Assembly (NCBI GenBank): GCA_019914945.1
Contig: CM034113.1
Location: forward strand, 3,142,850 to 3,206,849
DNA length: 64,000 bases
Source: Typha latifolia
Taxonomy: Eukaryota > Streptophyta > Magnoliopsida > Poales > Typhaceae
Direction of reading: 5' to 3'
Shown here: positions 36,701 to 44,481 of the stretch, piece after piece
Layout: the number at the start of each line of letters is the position of its first letter
Numbering within the stretch: the stretch's first letter is position 1
The notes under the pieces: model-generated
The model's input: only the letters and a program-made list of their open reading frames with translations
What the model was told of the DNA's origin: nothing
The model's database searches: none
Translations under genes and position numbers: made by a program

Positions 36701-39700
36701 ACCCGAACCCGAGAGAAGAAAATGATTGGCTTGGGTTGAACCCGAGCCTAACTTTTTTCTTCCCCAATGAGATCAGTGAGGGAGAAAAAGAGAGAAAGAG
36801 GAAAGGGAAGGGAGAGAGGGCATTGCTGGCCACCACTGTCGGCGGCGGCTTGCTGACCTCACCAAAGCCTTCCTAGCGACTTTGACGACCTGAACAAGAG
36901 GAGGGAAGATCGATCACGGCGACCAATAGTGGAAGACTCCCCACCTATGGTCGACCACAACCCGAGCCATGAGGGCTTCCCTAGAAGGTATCATCGACAC
37001 AAGGCTTAAAGCATGAAGCTTCCGGTGATGGAGCGGTAGTGACCGAAGCCAGCCGGCAGACGAGGTTCACTGATGAGGCTGCAACACCGAAATTAGGTAT
37101 TTCTATTTTAACTCACCAATTGAGTTAACTGAGTCAGATTGGGTCCCTTGGATTCGAAATCCAACTCGACCTAAATCCAATAATCTTAAAAGATGAAGGC
37201 GAGACTCTGGTTGTTCGAGTCTGCCTTCTTCATCTGAAAGGACCGACAAGAGAGAGAGAGAGAGAGAAACGCCGGCGATCACTATCATCAGCAATTCGCC
37301 AGTCATGCCTGCGTCTTTCTCGCGGCCTCGACGACTTGAAAGAGGAGAGAGATTGGCTATGGTGACCGATGATGGGAGGTCTTCCATCCATGGGCGACGG
37401 CGATTGGAGCCACGAGAGCTCCAAAGGTGAACATCTACGGCACGAGGCCAACGACGTGAAGCTTCCAGTGATGGAGCGGTAGCGACCCGAAGTCGCTGGC
37501 CGATGTGATTTGCCACGAAGCCGCAACCTCACTAATTAGGTATTTCTAATCTATCCTATTAAACTTAAATTAAATTTAAGGGGTGGGAGAGGGCTTACCG
37601 ACGATTCGCGTGGTAATCTGTAATTTCTCCGGCGGTGCTTCGGCAGTTTGATCCAACGATGGGTGCTCCGACGGGAAGGAAAGAGAGAGAGAACAACGTA
37701 TCCTCAAATACTAGGGTTAGGATTTTAATTTATATGATAGGTTTTTGAACCTTTATTTGAGATCAGATTCGGATTCGGAATGGCCGAAATTACTCGACCA
37801 CTCCTCTTTTGTGTAACTTTGAAGAAGGGAGGGGAAGGGGGTGCACGTTCACTACACGTGCGACCCCTTTTTTTTCTATTCTTACAAATCTAGTTTTCAA
37901 CTTGACTCAAAAGATTTATAATATGCTATAATATGCTATAAAAGTTTATAATACAAATTATCTATTGCAAATTCCTACATATGCTATAGAAATATAATGC
38001 AACAATCACAAGTTAGTGCATCCAAGAAAATAAATATTAATGCATATTATTATAAAATCATAGATTCACCTATGCCATCCGCTATTGTTAAGTAATGTTA
38101 GTTAGTTATTTATTCTTATAATATTGAATTGTATTGTCACGTATTAGCATTATTATTTTTGACTTTGTGGTATTGTGTATATTTTATTTTTCTCTCATGA
38201 ATAATTTATGCATTCCTGTATTTATATTATAAGTTTCGAAAAATATTTCTCTAAACATTTCAATAATATATATAATATTTTTATTTATTTATTTTGCCGT
38301 GTCATAAATGTATCATGTCCTATACTTTCAAGATTTGTTGTATCCCCATATTCGTATCGTGTTATATCTGTGTCCTATGTTTGTGTCTGTGCTTCTTAGA
38401 CTCATGGTGATGAGATTATCCCTTCCGCATCTGATTTGGCATCTCATGGTTATGTTATAGATAAGGGAGATCAATCCATAGATCATGCTAGACGAGTGGA
38501 GAGAAAAAGACTAGGAGTTGTATATTTATCAAAGACATGCCCATCATGAGAGGGCTGCTGCTCCCGATAATTCATTTAGTCAGATTCACACAAAGGGGTC
38601 ATATGCTGGATTTGCTAGTTATTCTAGGTGGTAGACACAACAAGAGCGACAAACATCTTATTGTTCATATGATATGACCAGCATGATCACATCTTTGGAT
38701 TATAGCAGTTATATGGCTGATACACCATTTTTCCTGTGGCTGATGCCGATTCTGATGACTGTACTGATCATGATATTTACTACCATACTGAACGCCTATC
38801 AATATGACTCGCTCATTCAGATTCCTATGGGAGTATATATGCTCAATAAATGGCTTCAATCCTATGTGTAGCATTGCTTATTTGCATAAAGGAGTTCATC
38901 TCCAGCAATAGTATTTGGCTATTTACCAATCATGCAGAAGCAACATGCCTTACTCCTACTATATCTATGAAAATCCTCATAATTGTGCATTTCCATAGGA
39001 ATCTGTGCAATCTAGAGTTTCTGGTACGAAAAGATCTTGTATGCAGTAAGCGTGCAACTTGATTGTATGAAGCTCCTCTAGTTTCGCTTGAACTTGAATC
39101 AGTATAGGCATAAGCTTGATTTATGATTTATCATCAAAGACGGCTGCACCTTTTCTAAATAGTCCATTCATATTAAAACATTGATGTTATATTTTTGCTT
39201 GTACACCTAGATAAGCATAACAAGGGAGCACTTCTCAACCTCATTATCATGCTTAGTTAGTAGCTCAGGCTTTAAGAGCACCAGGGATCTACTATTGCAT
39301 GGTTTGTCCATACGAATGCAAATAATTTCAAGTATTAGCCTATTAATTAGCAAAATATGCATAGGCTTGCCTTTGGCCTTAGGCATGCCATTTTTTGCAT
39401 TTATAAAATACATGCAGTAGGCCATTAGTGGAAATAAATCAAGATTATTCTTCTTGCTTCTTATTTTCAACATTGTGGTATATATGAATGTCATGATGAA
39501 AGTAAAATAATGCATACAATATTCTTATTTGTTGCATATTTTCTGTTGTGTCACATTACAGCCAAGGACTGATGGAAATGCGGCTCCCTGCAGCTTGAGT
39601 CATCAATGTATAGACAAAAATCAGATCAGAGGTTCAACTTCCTTTCTTCCACTTTGATATTTTAGTAATTTTATTTGTTCAAAGTTGGAATACCTGATCC

Positions 39701-42700
39701 CTGATGATCTTTTTGAAGTCCATCCTGCTCATAAGCACAATTCTAACAATGATTGTCATCTTCATACCCATATCATCAGAGATCCCTGTATCCTCAGACA
39801 CCAGTATATTAAAGGGTTCAACAGCATATAAGTGTGAACAACTTCTAATCTCATAAACTACTCATAGTAAGTGTAGGTGAGTAAAGGGCCGGATCTGGAT
39901 AAATTGGGAGAGGTAAATTTCCTTCTTTTCACCATAAAATTGAAAAATCCATAAAATTGGGTTTAAATAAGTGAATTTACTGGACATTCAAAGTACGTAC
40001 TTTAAATGGTGTTTCTCAGATGAATTTTTTTGTAAATATAGGGTAATATTTTGGTCAAATTCAGAAAAGAATGAAGTCAATGAACCTTAAATCTGTTTAC
40101 CTCAAATATTGAGAAATTTAATAATAGTTGAAATAATGGAAATTTGTCATCATTGATGGCTAAGTTGTGTGCACAAGTTCTTAAATTAATTCCGGCTCAA
40201 ACTATGAAATTATAGCTTCCTCAATTAGAAGAAACAATACAAGAGTACAAGTAAATTTAATGACCACTAAATGGAGAAATAATAGAGCTACCATTTAATT
40301 TTTTTTCCAGTGAAAATCTCATTACTTCTAACATAGATGTTGTACAATTGTGAAAATGAATTTCTCCAAACATCAGTAGGACAATAGAATAGCAAGTTAG
40401 CAAGCATATGCTTGATAAACAATGCAATAAACTGATTGTGTATTTTCATGCTAAAATTCATCTGTTAGATTTGTTTTCATAGTTTAGACTGAAAATGACA
40501 ATCAACCTATATTAAAGCCATTGGACATGCTTTTATAGCCGAAACTGTTAGATGCATATGGCGCTGTTCTCTTCGTGAATATAAAGATGAATGCCCATAA
40601 CATTCTATGTCAGATTATAAGTTTACAGATTTATATAATTGATATGCCTCCTTGTAACTTTTAATAAATAATAATAAAATTTTTAATTTGAATAATATCA
40701 ATATTTTTAAAATTTAAAAAAACTAAAAAGAACTAAAATGGGTTTAATTACCCATTGGATTGGGCTGGGCTGGGCTACTGCTAGCTCGGCCCATTCTAAA
40801 AATAGAACTAATCGGACTGGGCCAAGGCCCAGCTAAGATAATTGATTGGATTAGGCTGCAGCTGGCCCGTAGCCCTCCCTTCCACCTCATGCTAGTTGGG
40901 CTGGGCCATGGCCCAACCCAAAGCCAACAAAGAACTGGGCTGTAGGTCGGCCTGCAGCCCATGACTTAAGGCTAGAGGTCGGGTCGGGTCAGGTCCGCAA
41001 CCCAAACCCGAACCCGAGAGAAGGAAAAAGGTTGGCTTGAGTTGAACCTGAGCCCAACCTTTTTCTTCCCCAAAGAGATCGGTGAGGGAGAAAGAAGAGA
41101 GGAGAAAAGGGAAGGGAAAGAGAGGGCATCGCCGACGACCATTGTTGCCGGCAGCTTATCGACCTTGTCGGAGGTCCCCTAGCGACCTCAACGATGTGCA
41201 CTGGAGGGAAGTTCGACCATGGCGACCAACGGTGGAAGACTTCCCACCCATGGCTAACCACAACCCGAGCCACGAGGGCCTCCTAGAAGATATCGACACT
41301 GGGCTTAGAGCACGAAGGTTCCGATGACGATGCGGTTGCGACCCAAAGCCGTTGGCCGGCCTGATTTGCCGATGAAGCCGAGAAACCCAAATTAGGTATT
41401 TCTAATTTACCTTATTAAACTTAATTAAATTTGAGGGGTGGGAGAGGGCTTACTAAGGAGTCACATGTTGGTTTCCGTTGGCTCTGGCGGCGCTCCGGCA
41501 GGTCGATTCCACGGTGTGACTCCGACGGTGAGGAAGAAGAAAGCGAAAGAGGGGAGGAAGAAGAGAGAGAAGGGGGCTGAGGTGGTTAAGCAGAGAGAGA
41601 GAGAGAGAGGGAGGATTAGGGTTTTAATTTATAGATTAAAAAAAAAAATCAAATCTAATCCGATTCAGATTAGATGAGATTTTCCTTGCCCCTCATCGCG
41701 TGCCGGAGGAGGAAGAGGGGAGGGGTTGCACGTGCACCCTCCTCTCTCAACCCCTAAATTTTTTTTTTTTTTTTTTTTGGTTCTTACATTTTCTCTCTTC
41801 CTGTCTACTTCCTCTTATCTACCTCTCTTCTCTTGATATCAATGTCTTAGCTTGGTCTCCTATAAACAGCCTGTATAACCCTGAAGGAAAATTATTTAGT
41901 GTATGATGAGTGATGATGTTGAAGAAGTAGAATATTTCAGCTTCAGAAATAACCTGAAATTAGTTCTATCTCAGATATCATCTGGAACTTGTGTTGACTA
42001 AATATTTTAAGAGATAGTATCTGCAAGCTTTGGTCATATTCCCTCAAGGAAAATACATTTTCTTGTATTTTCCCTACTTTTCTTTCTGATGTGAATATGG
42101 AGTCATGGTAACATATGATTCATTTTGAGGTAAAATGAAAACTGTTGATTGTTATTCACAGGCTCATATTCATTCCATTAAGGTTGTCATGTCTGATTGT
42201 AATGAAAATAAAGCCAGTAAACCACATGCAATGTTCATACATAATTTCCCTGAGATTTCAATCTATACCACCATTCCATTGGTAGATGCTATAAGAGATG
42301 AAGAGAGCATGTAACAACCAACATGTCTAACAATCTTCTTGAGTGAATTTTATCATCAAACTGTCCATCTTTTTAAAAGTTAAAATTTTCTGTATCTCTC
42401 TTATTTTAGGTTGAAATTTCCAAAACTTATGTTGAAACAAATAAAGCCACTATGTTTACTAGTTGGCATATATCTGTCTTTCCTGGAACCAAAATGGAAT
42501 TTTTATCCTTTCACGATAATCTTTGAGAGTTGAGGGTCAGATTTTGAGACTGAGTTGGATAGGAGAGTCAGGTGATGGTAAAGAGACTTGACAGAAGGAA
42601 ATAATAATAAAACATAATATTGAGAATGATGAGGAAGAAGTGAACAATTTTGTGTCAGATTTTGATGGAGTCTTTAAGAACTGCAGCAGCCTGGAGGAAG

Positions 42701-43864
42701 GAGTATAAGAGAAGAGTGGAGGGGTATGGAGATTGAATTGGAATCTCGGCAAGGAAAAAAGTGTTTACAAATTTTGTTAGGTCTCATGAGTTAAAATGAC
42801 TACCTATTCTCCTAGGGAGTAATTGTTAGTAAATGCAGTCACCTAAATGTTGGAACAAGAGGACCCCTTTCAACTTTACCATTTATCACTACATCTAATA
42901 CTATCTGAAGTTTTAGCTTTACTTGTTTTCACATTCAACATCCTTGTGAGATTAAATTATTCTTTCCATCTTCTGCCACACCATCAAATTTCATGCAAAC
43001 AAATGTCTTGACTCGTATGATGACTCTATTCTAATACATAGTTTCTAATCTGAACACAATGTTTTTTTTCTGGGAAGTCATGGTAATATAAGCTCATTTT
43101 GGACTCATAACAGGTGTTTCATTTCATGGTTCCATCCTGTCGAGAAAGTTCCTTGTGCAAATGGTACGAGCAGTGATGTACTTCATCTTGAAACTGCTAA
43201 CAGTTTTTCATCTCTTCTATGGAATGAGAAATGTGGCCATCCATAATGGGCAGAAGGCACAGGACAACAGTAGACTAGAGTTGCCAAATGCAAATCCTTC
43301 CAGCCACATTGGTCATGATGATGTCAATGAAGAATCTATCCTTCCATGCTTGGATAGGCTGCAGAAATTAGAGGATACGGTAGCTGATTTAAACAAGAAA
43401 CGCATGAGAATTCCTCCAGAAAAGGACAGTATGATTGTAGAATCACTAAATAGAATAAAATGTATAGAGTTTGATTTACAGAAGACAAAAGATGTGAGTA
43501 GCTTCTGATAACCTGAAGATTTTGATTCCCAATATTTAGTAGCCAAATAATTACACCTATTCTTAATGATTCTATTATTGGTTTATGCAGGTATTGAAAT
43601 CCACCTCATTGAAGCAAGTAGAGCTGGCAGAATCCATAGATCATTTGAAGGAGACTGGATTACATGTAAGTAGATTTAATCTCAGATATAGGAAAGGCAT
43701 GCAGAATCCTGGATGACCCCTGAACATAATATTCTTTTCTTTTCCTTGATTCACCTAGTGATTGAATTAAGTGATAGTTTTGGATGCAAATTCTAATCCA
43801 TATGTGTAAATTGCAGAAGTCATGCTGGTATAGGGGTTCCAAGTCTCCCCACATTGCAACGTGA
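8516..43864 (+). CDS. SEC14-like phosphatidylinositol/phosphatidylcholine transfer protein (SFH family with nodulin-type tail)
   Basis: Thirteen exons: 8516-8688, 20107-20206, 30552-30818, 30898-30975, 31081-31182, 31258-31307, 31411-31510, 31620-31691, 31778-31876, 39562-39631, 43114-43493, 43591-43665, 43817-43864. All introns are GT-AG, phases agree at every junction, and the spliced frame is 537 codons with no internal stop. Residues about 32-90 form the CRAL-TRIO N-terminal helices ([12 protein letters not shown]), and about 92-277 the SEC14 lipid-binding fold ([44 protein letters not shown]). Residues 290-370 are a Ser/charged linker. About 390-408 is hydrophobic ([15 protein letters not shown]), 447-515 coiled coil, and 523-537 a basic tail with KSCW. 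Family knowledge: such proteins exchange PI and PC on membranes and guide phosphoinositide signalling, for example in polar growth; this is inferred here. The N-terminus lacks the long Lys-rich segment of many SFH proteins. ATG 8534 (MGRGRG) has a better start context and is an alternative. Exon 10 is the least certain. Confidence 0.85.
9295..9872. mobile_element. Non-autonomous hAT-like element, GC-rich subterminal repeats
   Basis: A 578-bp segment flanked by the direct repeat CCTTTATTTA (9285-9294 and 9873-9882). Its ends carry imperfect inverted repeats (TAGATATGATCATCGGGC on the left; the right end, complemented, begins TAGACTTGATCAAACGATCC). Both arms are dense in GGGCCGGGC-type motifs around an AT-rich core at 9500-9650. 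Such GC-rich subterminal repeats with an ~8-bp target duplication are characteristic of plant hAT transposons. There is no transposase, so it needs help in trans. Confidence 0.75.
10260..11750. repeat. Old AT-rich dispersed repeat, interrupted by a nested element
   Basis: Flanks of the nested element (10360-10494 and 11040-11120) match 29570-29840 in intron 2: shared GTTTGAATATATAT, TTAATTTATTAA(A/G)GATATAG and AATATATTCATTAA strings. Its edges contain GGCATGCC / GTGCTGG motifs resembling the GC-rich TIR family at 18480 and 20863. Boundaries are approximate. It appears to be a diverged DNA-transposon relic. Confidence 0.4.
10503..11031. mobile_element. hAT-like MITE, family 'CAAGGTTCG...ATCGG', nested
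   Basis: Flanked by a perfect 8-bp target duplication GATTCAAC (10495-10502 and 11032-11039). Begins CAAGGTTCGCAAAATCGG; the right end, complemented, begins CACAATTCGGAGGATC. The 529-bp interior is purine-rich and non-coding (ORFs at 10646-10991 are low complexity). Related copies occur at 26355-27050, 28832-29538 and 32275-32450. The exact TSD plus the repeat family makes a transposed element very likely. Confidence 0.75.
12649..12653. repeat. Target-site duplication TACTT (left)
   Basis: TACTT immediately before the 5' LTR, repeated at 17143-17147 immediately after the 3' LTR. A perfect 5-bp duplication as expected for LTR-retrotransposon integration. Confidence 0.9.
12701..12808. repeat. 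Six 18-bp tandem units in the LTR U3
   Basis: TTAGGATAAGATTGAGTT repeated six times with alternation of GAG and GTG at one position. The same array is in the 3' LTR at 16436-16543. Its place just before the TATA box suggests enhancer-like elements. Confidence 0.9.
12820..12827 (+). promoter_or_regulatory. LTR TATA box
   Basis: TATAAAAG 12 bp after the 18-bp repeats. Transcripts would run in the same direction as the host gene. Confidence 0.7.
13410..13429 (+). other. Primer-binding site, tRNA-iMet
   Basis: TGGTATCAGAGCC starts 3 bp after the 5' LTR (13413-13425), an exact plant iMet PBS. Two further copies of GGTATCAGAGCC lie within the LTR end itself (near 13332 and 13375), a duplication of PBS-like sequence. 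Confidence 0.9.
13451..14574 (+). pseudogene. Gypsy gag with frameshift
   Basis: ATG at 13451 opens 328 codons: an acidic, Arg-rich N-terminus, a Pro/Gln-rich middle, then a retrotransposon gag domain ([20 protein letters not shown], residues about 200-310). Homology then continues in a second frame (14356-14574; [17 protein letters not shown]), so a 1-base change near 14385 breaks it. The frame ends at TAG near 14572. Confidence 0.85.
14713..14988 (+). pseudogene. Gag zinc knuckle and gag-pol linker
   Basis: [15 protein letters not shown] (about 14725-14769) is the nucleocapsid zinc knuckle typical of plant gypsy elements. An acidic linker follows ([14 protein letters not shown]). The frame ends at TGA at 14986-14988, one base out of phase with the protease. 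Confidence 0.85.
14985..15920 (+). pseudogene. Protease fused in frame to the integrase C-terminal half
   Basis: Codons for [19 protein letters not shown] give an aspartic protease active site (D-T-G), followed by the usual [12 protein letters not shown] segment. At about 15518-15526 the start of RT ([11 protein letters not shown]) passes directly into [15 protein letters not shown] and [13 protein letters not shown] of integrase, whose last catalytic Glu is in the TDGQTE motif. Roughly 2 kb of RT, RNase H and integrase N-terminus are missing, yet the frame is kept (311 codons). Both sides of the junction would naturally read R-I, which suggests deletion at a short microhomology. Confidence 0.9.
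15921..16388 (+). pseudogene. Integrase C-terminal domain and chromodomain, frameshifted
   Basis: After the stop near 15918, shifted frames continue with [18 protein letters not shown], then [14 protein letters not shown], then a chromodomain ([11 protein letters not shown], shifting at about 16293 into [13 protein letters not shown]). The chromodomain marks the element as a chromovirus. A weak purine-rich tract precedes the 3' LTR. Confidence 0.8.
16389..17142 (+). repeat. 3' LTR of the gypsy derivative
   Basis: 754 bp, matching the 5' LTR except for one C lost near 16678 and one C lost near 16724. Ends ATCGTATCA, followed by TACTT (17143-17147). Confidence 0.95.
18480..18886. mobile_element. 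GC-rich TIR element 1 (upstream of exon 2)
   Basis: 407 bp between direct repeats TGACTTTTAC (18470-18479 and 18887-18896). The ends are inverted: CATGGATGGCCGTGCC left, and the right end complemented reads ATGATGGCCGTGCC. The arms are full of GCCGGC / CGGCAC motifs around a core with GGGTGCCCTAGCC and a (GA)n run. No transposase. A TSD of 8-10 bp and GC-rich arms suggest hAT or Mutator type. It carries a consensus 5' splice site (AAGGTGAGTA near 18781) in the gene's sense direction. Confidence 0.8.
18683..18739. repeat. (GA)n microsatellite
   Basis: About 28 uninterrupted GA units in the core of the TIR element. Confidence 0.95.
20107..20206 (+). CDS. SEC14-like gene, exon 2
   Basis: Encodes [20 protein letters not shown] and the following [13 protein letters not shown], the second half of the CRAL-TRIO N-terminal helix bundle. 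Acceptor TTGCAG, donor GTAAGT, 100 nt, phase-compatible on both sides. Confidence 0.92.
20863..21331. mobile_element. GC-rich TIR element 2 (downstream of exon 2, arms inverted relative to element 1)
   Basis: 469 bp between 8-bp direct repeats GGAACAAG (20855-20862 and 21332-21339). Its left arm (CAATGATAGTCGTGCC, GTGCCACAGGCACGG, CACTTGCCGGCCGTGCC) matches the complement of element 1's right arm, and its right arm matches the complement of element 1's left arm. The core (GGGTGCCCTAGCC plus GA-rich) has the same orientation as in element 1. It also has a local 32-bp duplication (GTGCCATAAGAGGAGAG, twice) and CGCCG repeats. The 192-codon minus ORF over it is low complexity. Confidence 0.8.
22773..23017. 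repeat. Tandem duplication, ~123-bp unit
   Basis: Two head-to-tail copies starting ATCATGTAGCACCTAAGC (22773 and 22896) with few differences. Non-coding. Confidence 0.9.
24718..24762. repeat. (TA)n microsatellite
   Basis: TA run with a single TCTAGA interruption. Confidence 0.9.
25855..25970. repeat. Dispersed repeat with TATCCCCRTATTCGTATC motifs
   Basis: Matches 38290-38400 in intron 9 (ATCATRTCC, TATCCCCRTATTCGTATC, GTGCTTC-type end). Shorter relatives occur near 10060 and 25270. Probably the end of an old DNA transposon; its limits are unclear. Confidence 0.45.
26355..27050. mobile_element. Copy of the CAAGGTTCG hAT-like family
   Basis: Starts ACTCGGTATCGAGATCGGGATTAGCC. Matches 28832-29538 throughout: TTCACCAAAGTGTGGA(C/G)TAGCC, GGGTAAAAACT(G/A)AAAA, AAAAAGAAGGCAATT. 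Ends in ATCCCGATCC. The precise TSD is not clear. It has no coding capacity. Confidence 0.65.
28381..28725. repeat. Tandem duplication, ~166-bp unit
   Basis: Two adjacent copies starting TTCATTATCAAATAAA (28381 and 28547), both with GATTAGACAATCGTATATAC. The second is slightly longer because GGAGCYGTATYGGA is itself doubled. It immediately precedes a hAT-like copy. Confidence 0.88.
28832..29538. mobile_element. Copy of the CAAGGTTCG hAT-like family with probable TSD
   Basis: Begins CAAGATTTCGAAACTCGG. Flanked by ATTTTTGG and GTTTTTGG, an 8-bp target duplication with one mismatch. About 707 bp, with the same internal landmarks as the copy at 26355. Confidence 0.65.
29560..30100. repeat. AT-rich dispersed repeat, second copy of the 10260-11750 type
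   Basis: Shares several blocks with 10360-11120. The right edge (GCCGGTTGGCATGCC, CCTTGGCCATCATTGG) resembles the ends of the GC-rich TIR elements around exon 2, so the two groups may be related. Confidence 0.4.
30552..30818 (+). CDS. SEC14-like gene, exon 3
   Basis: 89 codons, residues 92-180: the start of the SEC14 fold, with [34 protein letters not shown] and the core strand [10 protein letters not shown]. Acceptor ATTAAG, donor GTAAGT. Confidence 0.95.
30898..30975 (+). CDS. SEC14-like gene, exon 4
   Basis: 26 codons: [20 protein letters not shown] and then GDNYPE, a hallmark of the family. Donor GTTATA. Confidence 0.93.
31081..31182 (+). CDS. SEC14-like gene, exon 5
   Basis: 34 codons: [20 protein letters not shown], then [11 protein letters not shown], the lipid-pocket strand and gate region. 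Confidence 0.95.
31258..31307 (+). CDS. SEC14-like gene, exon 6
   Basis: [16 protein letters not shown] plus two bases, completed by exon 7 to Ser. The correct donor is GATGCAAG|GTTTAA. Reading on past it gives a spurious ORF. Confidence 0.93.
31411..31510 (+). CDS. SEC14-like gene, exon 7
   Basis: [18 protein letters not shown], then [15 protein letters not shown]: the Cys/Gly-rich end of the SEC14 domain, standard in plant SFH proteins. Confidence 0.95.
31620..31691 (+). CDS. SEC14-like gene, exon 8
   Basis: 24 codons of charged linker ([20 protein letters not shown]). Phase 0 on both sides. Acceptor TTCTTAG. Confidence 0.8.
31778..31876 (+). CDS. SEC14-like gene, exon 9
   Basis: 33 codons of Ser-rich linker ([19 protein letters not shown]), a plausible phosphorylated region. 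Donor GTTAGT. Confidence 0.8.
32275..32450. mobile_element. Partial copy of the CAAGGTTCG hAT-like family
   Basis: CTTCGAAACTTGGTATCTAG and the following TTATTTAAAAATGCAGAAAA block match the other copies. The 3' half has diverged or been lost. Confidence 0.5.
34185..35127. repeat. ~950-bp direct repeat, unit 1
   Basis: Aligned along its length with 35318-36260: CTCAATACGCTTGAGATA, GTAGGTCCTAA, CATCTTGCTCAGT(T/C)GCCATGCTAAC, ATCTACATCAA(T/C)TAGAAGTCA. Divergence is visible throughout, so the duplication is not recent. Non-coding. Confidence 0.85.
35128..35317. other. GC-richer spacer between the direct repeats
   Basis: About 190 bp of near-50% GC sequence unlike the flanking DNA. A minus-strand frame (35294-35100) reads [20 protein letters not shown] and onward. 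It looks like captured exon or organellar DNA, or the internal part of a terminal-repeat element. I do not recognise it. Confidence 0.4.
35318..36260. repeat. ~950-bp direct repeat, unit 2
   Basis: Second copy, same orientation as 34185-35127. Both end TTGCAC(G/A)A(A/G)GTAT(A/G)G. Confidence 0.85.
36530..37900 (+). repeat. Undescribed GC-rich repeat, copy A (intron 9)
   Basis: Shares with 40735-41788: TGGATTGGGCTG, AACCCAAACCCGAACCCGAG, GGAAGACT(C/T)CCCACC, CACAACCCGAGCCA, AATTAGGTATTTCTA, GGGGTGGGAGAGGGCTTAC. Both end after a T run in TTCTTACA. Copy A has an internal duplication of about 430 bp (36690-37110 and 37130-37545). ORFs in it (for example 137 codons minus, 37103-37516) differ between copies and are not conserved. 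Confidence 0.75.
39562..39631 (+). CDS. SEC14-like gene, exon 10 (tentative)
   Basis: Acceptor CATTACAG, donor GTTCAA, 70 nt: [20 protein letters not shown] and onward. It enters in phase 0 and leaves one base that exon 11 completes to Gly, which supports it. The sequence itself is not conserved linker, so a different exon choice is possible. Confidence 0.55.
39632..43113 (+). other. Intron 10 (3.5 kb)
   Basis: GTTCAA...AACAG. Contains copy B of the GC-rich repeat (40735-41788). The flanks 39640-40730 and 41790-43110 have no recognisable genes. Confidence 0.7.
40735..41788 (+). repeat. Undescribed GC-rich repeat, copy B (intron 10)
   Basis: Same orientation as copy A without its internal duplication. 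Contains (GA)n near 41588-41610, an A run at 41638 and a T run at 41758-41778 before TTCTTACA. A possible left end TGTAAC (40653) would give TGTAA...TTACA LTR-like termini, but no target duplication flanks it. Confidence 0.7.
43114..43493 (+). CDS. SEC14-like gene, exon 11
   Basis: 126 codons: a basic/hydrophobic stretch ([20 protein letters not shown]) then the start of the coiled coil ([37 protein letters not shown]). This is the layout of the C-terminal nodulin part of SFH proteins. Donor GTGAGT. Confidence 0.88.
43591..43665 (+). CDS. SEC14-like gene, exon 12
   Basis: 25 codons: [18 protein letters not shown], the end of the coiled coil. Acceptor ATGCAG, donor GTAAGT. Confidence 0.9.
43817..43864 (+). 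CDS. SEC14-like gene, exon 13 and stop
   Basis: [15 protein letters not shown] then TGA: the basic Cys/Trp tail that ends many SFH coiled-coil domains. Confidence 0.88.
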   Translation, partial: KSCWYRGSKSPHIAT

Positions 43865-44481
43865 TTGGTCAGAGTTTTTTTTTCTTTCTTTTACATTTTT
43901 TGGCAACTCGCGAAGCTGTACCGCTGAGATGTGCATAGGGTGATACATGTAAAGGACTTGAGATCCATGTTGGAAGTCATTAATTGTATTTCCTATTATA
44001 CCCCTTTGACCACTGAGCTGCCTCAGCTATTTAAAGTATAAACTTCAGATTTAGTAAAACATCGGTCAGTTTTTATTATTGATATTGTTTTGTAATTTGT
44101 AAAGGATTGTAACATCTGATAAATCCATAATTGGTGTACAGATATTGAATTATTGAGTAATGCATAAATTTTGTGATCATTTGTTCCATGGAGTTTTACA
44201 TAACAAATGGGCTATTTGATAACGAATATGATGATGAAACTTATATAAAGTTTCTTAAAAGATGAATCTTATTCATTATAAATTGAGGCAGAAAAGGTAA
44301 CGAACTCCTCAAGATCGCCCTGTTCTAAGTTTGCTAGATATTTTACCTAATTTTCCTCCCTGTCCCCTACTCTTTGAAAACCTGGATCCTTGCTACTTCG
44401 AGTATATCTTCTTAATGGGATAAGGGTGGCTTAGCCTATTAATGCAGAAGCTCTCAAGGGAAAAAAGATTTGCGACTACTT
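43865..44481 (+). other. 3' UTR and downstream of the SEC14-like gene
   Basis: AT-rich with T-rich and TTTGTAATTTGTAA-like strings near 44080-44105 that would suit plant polyadenylation. The exact end cannot be placed. Confidence 0.45.

Larger units (their letters stand above)
31877..39561 (+). other. Intron 9 (7.7 kb), TE-filled
   Basis: GTTAGT...ATTACAG. Holds a partial hAT-like copy (32275-32450), a direct duplication of about 950 bp (34185-36260), and copy A of an undescribed repeat (36530-37900). 32450-34180 and 38400-39560 hold no recognisable gene. Confidence 0.75.

Noticed and set aside
37103..37516. 137-codon minus-strand ORF
   Set aside because: It lies in a non-coding repeat (copy A). 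The second copy does not preserve the frame.
38400..38880. Possible transposase C-terminal relic in intron 9
   Set aside because: Some codon strings recall plant hAT-derived proteins, but frames break repeatedly and I cannot support a family.
42163..42285. Possible extra exon of the SEC14-like gene after CACAG
   Set aside because: The open frame needs phase 0, but exon 10 leaves phase 1. Using it closes exon 11 with a stop.
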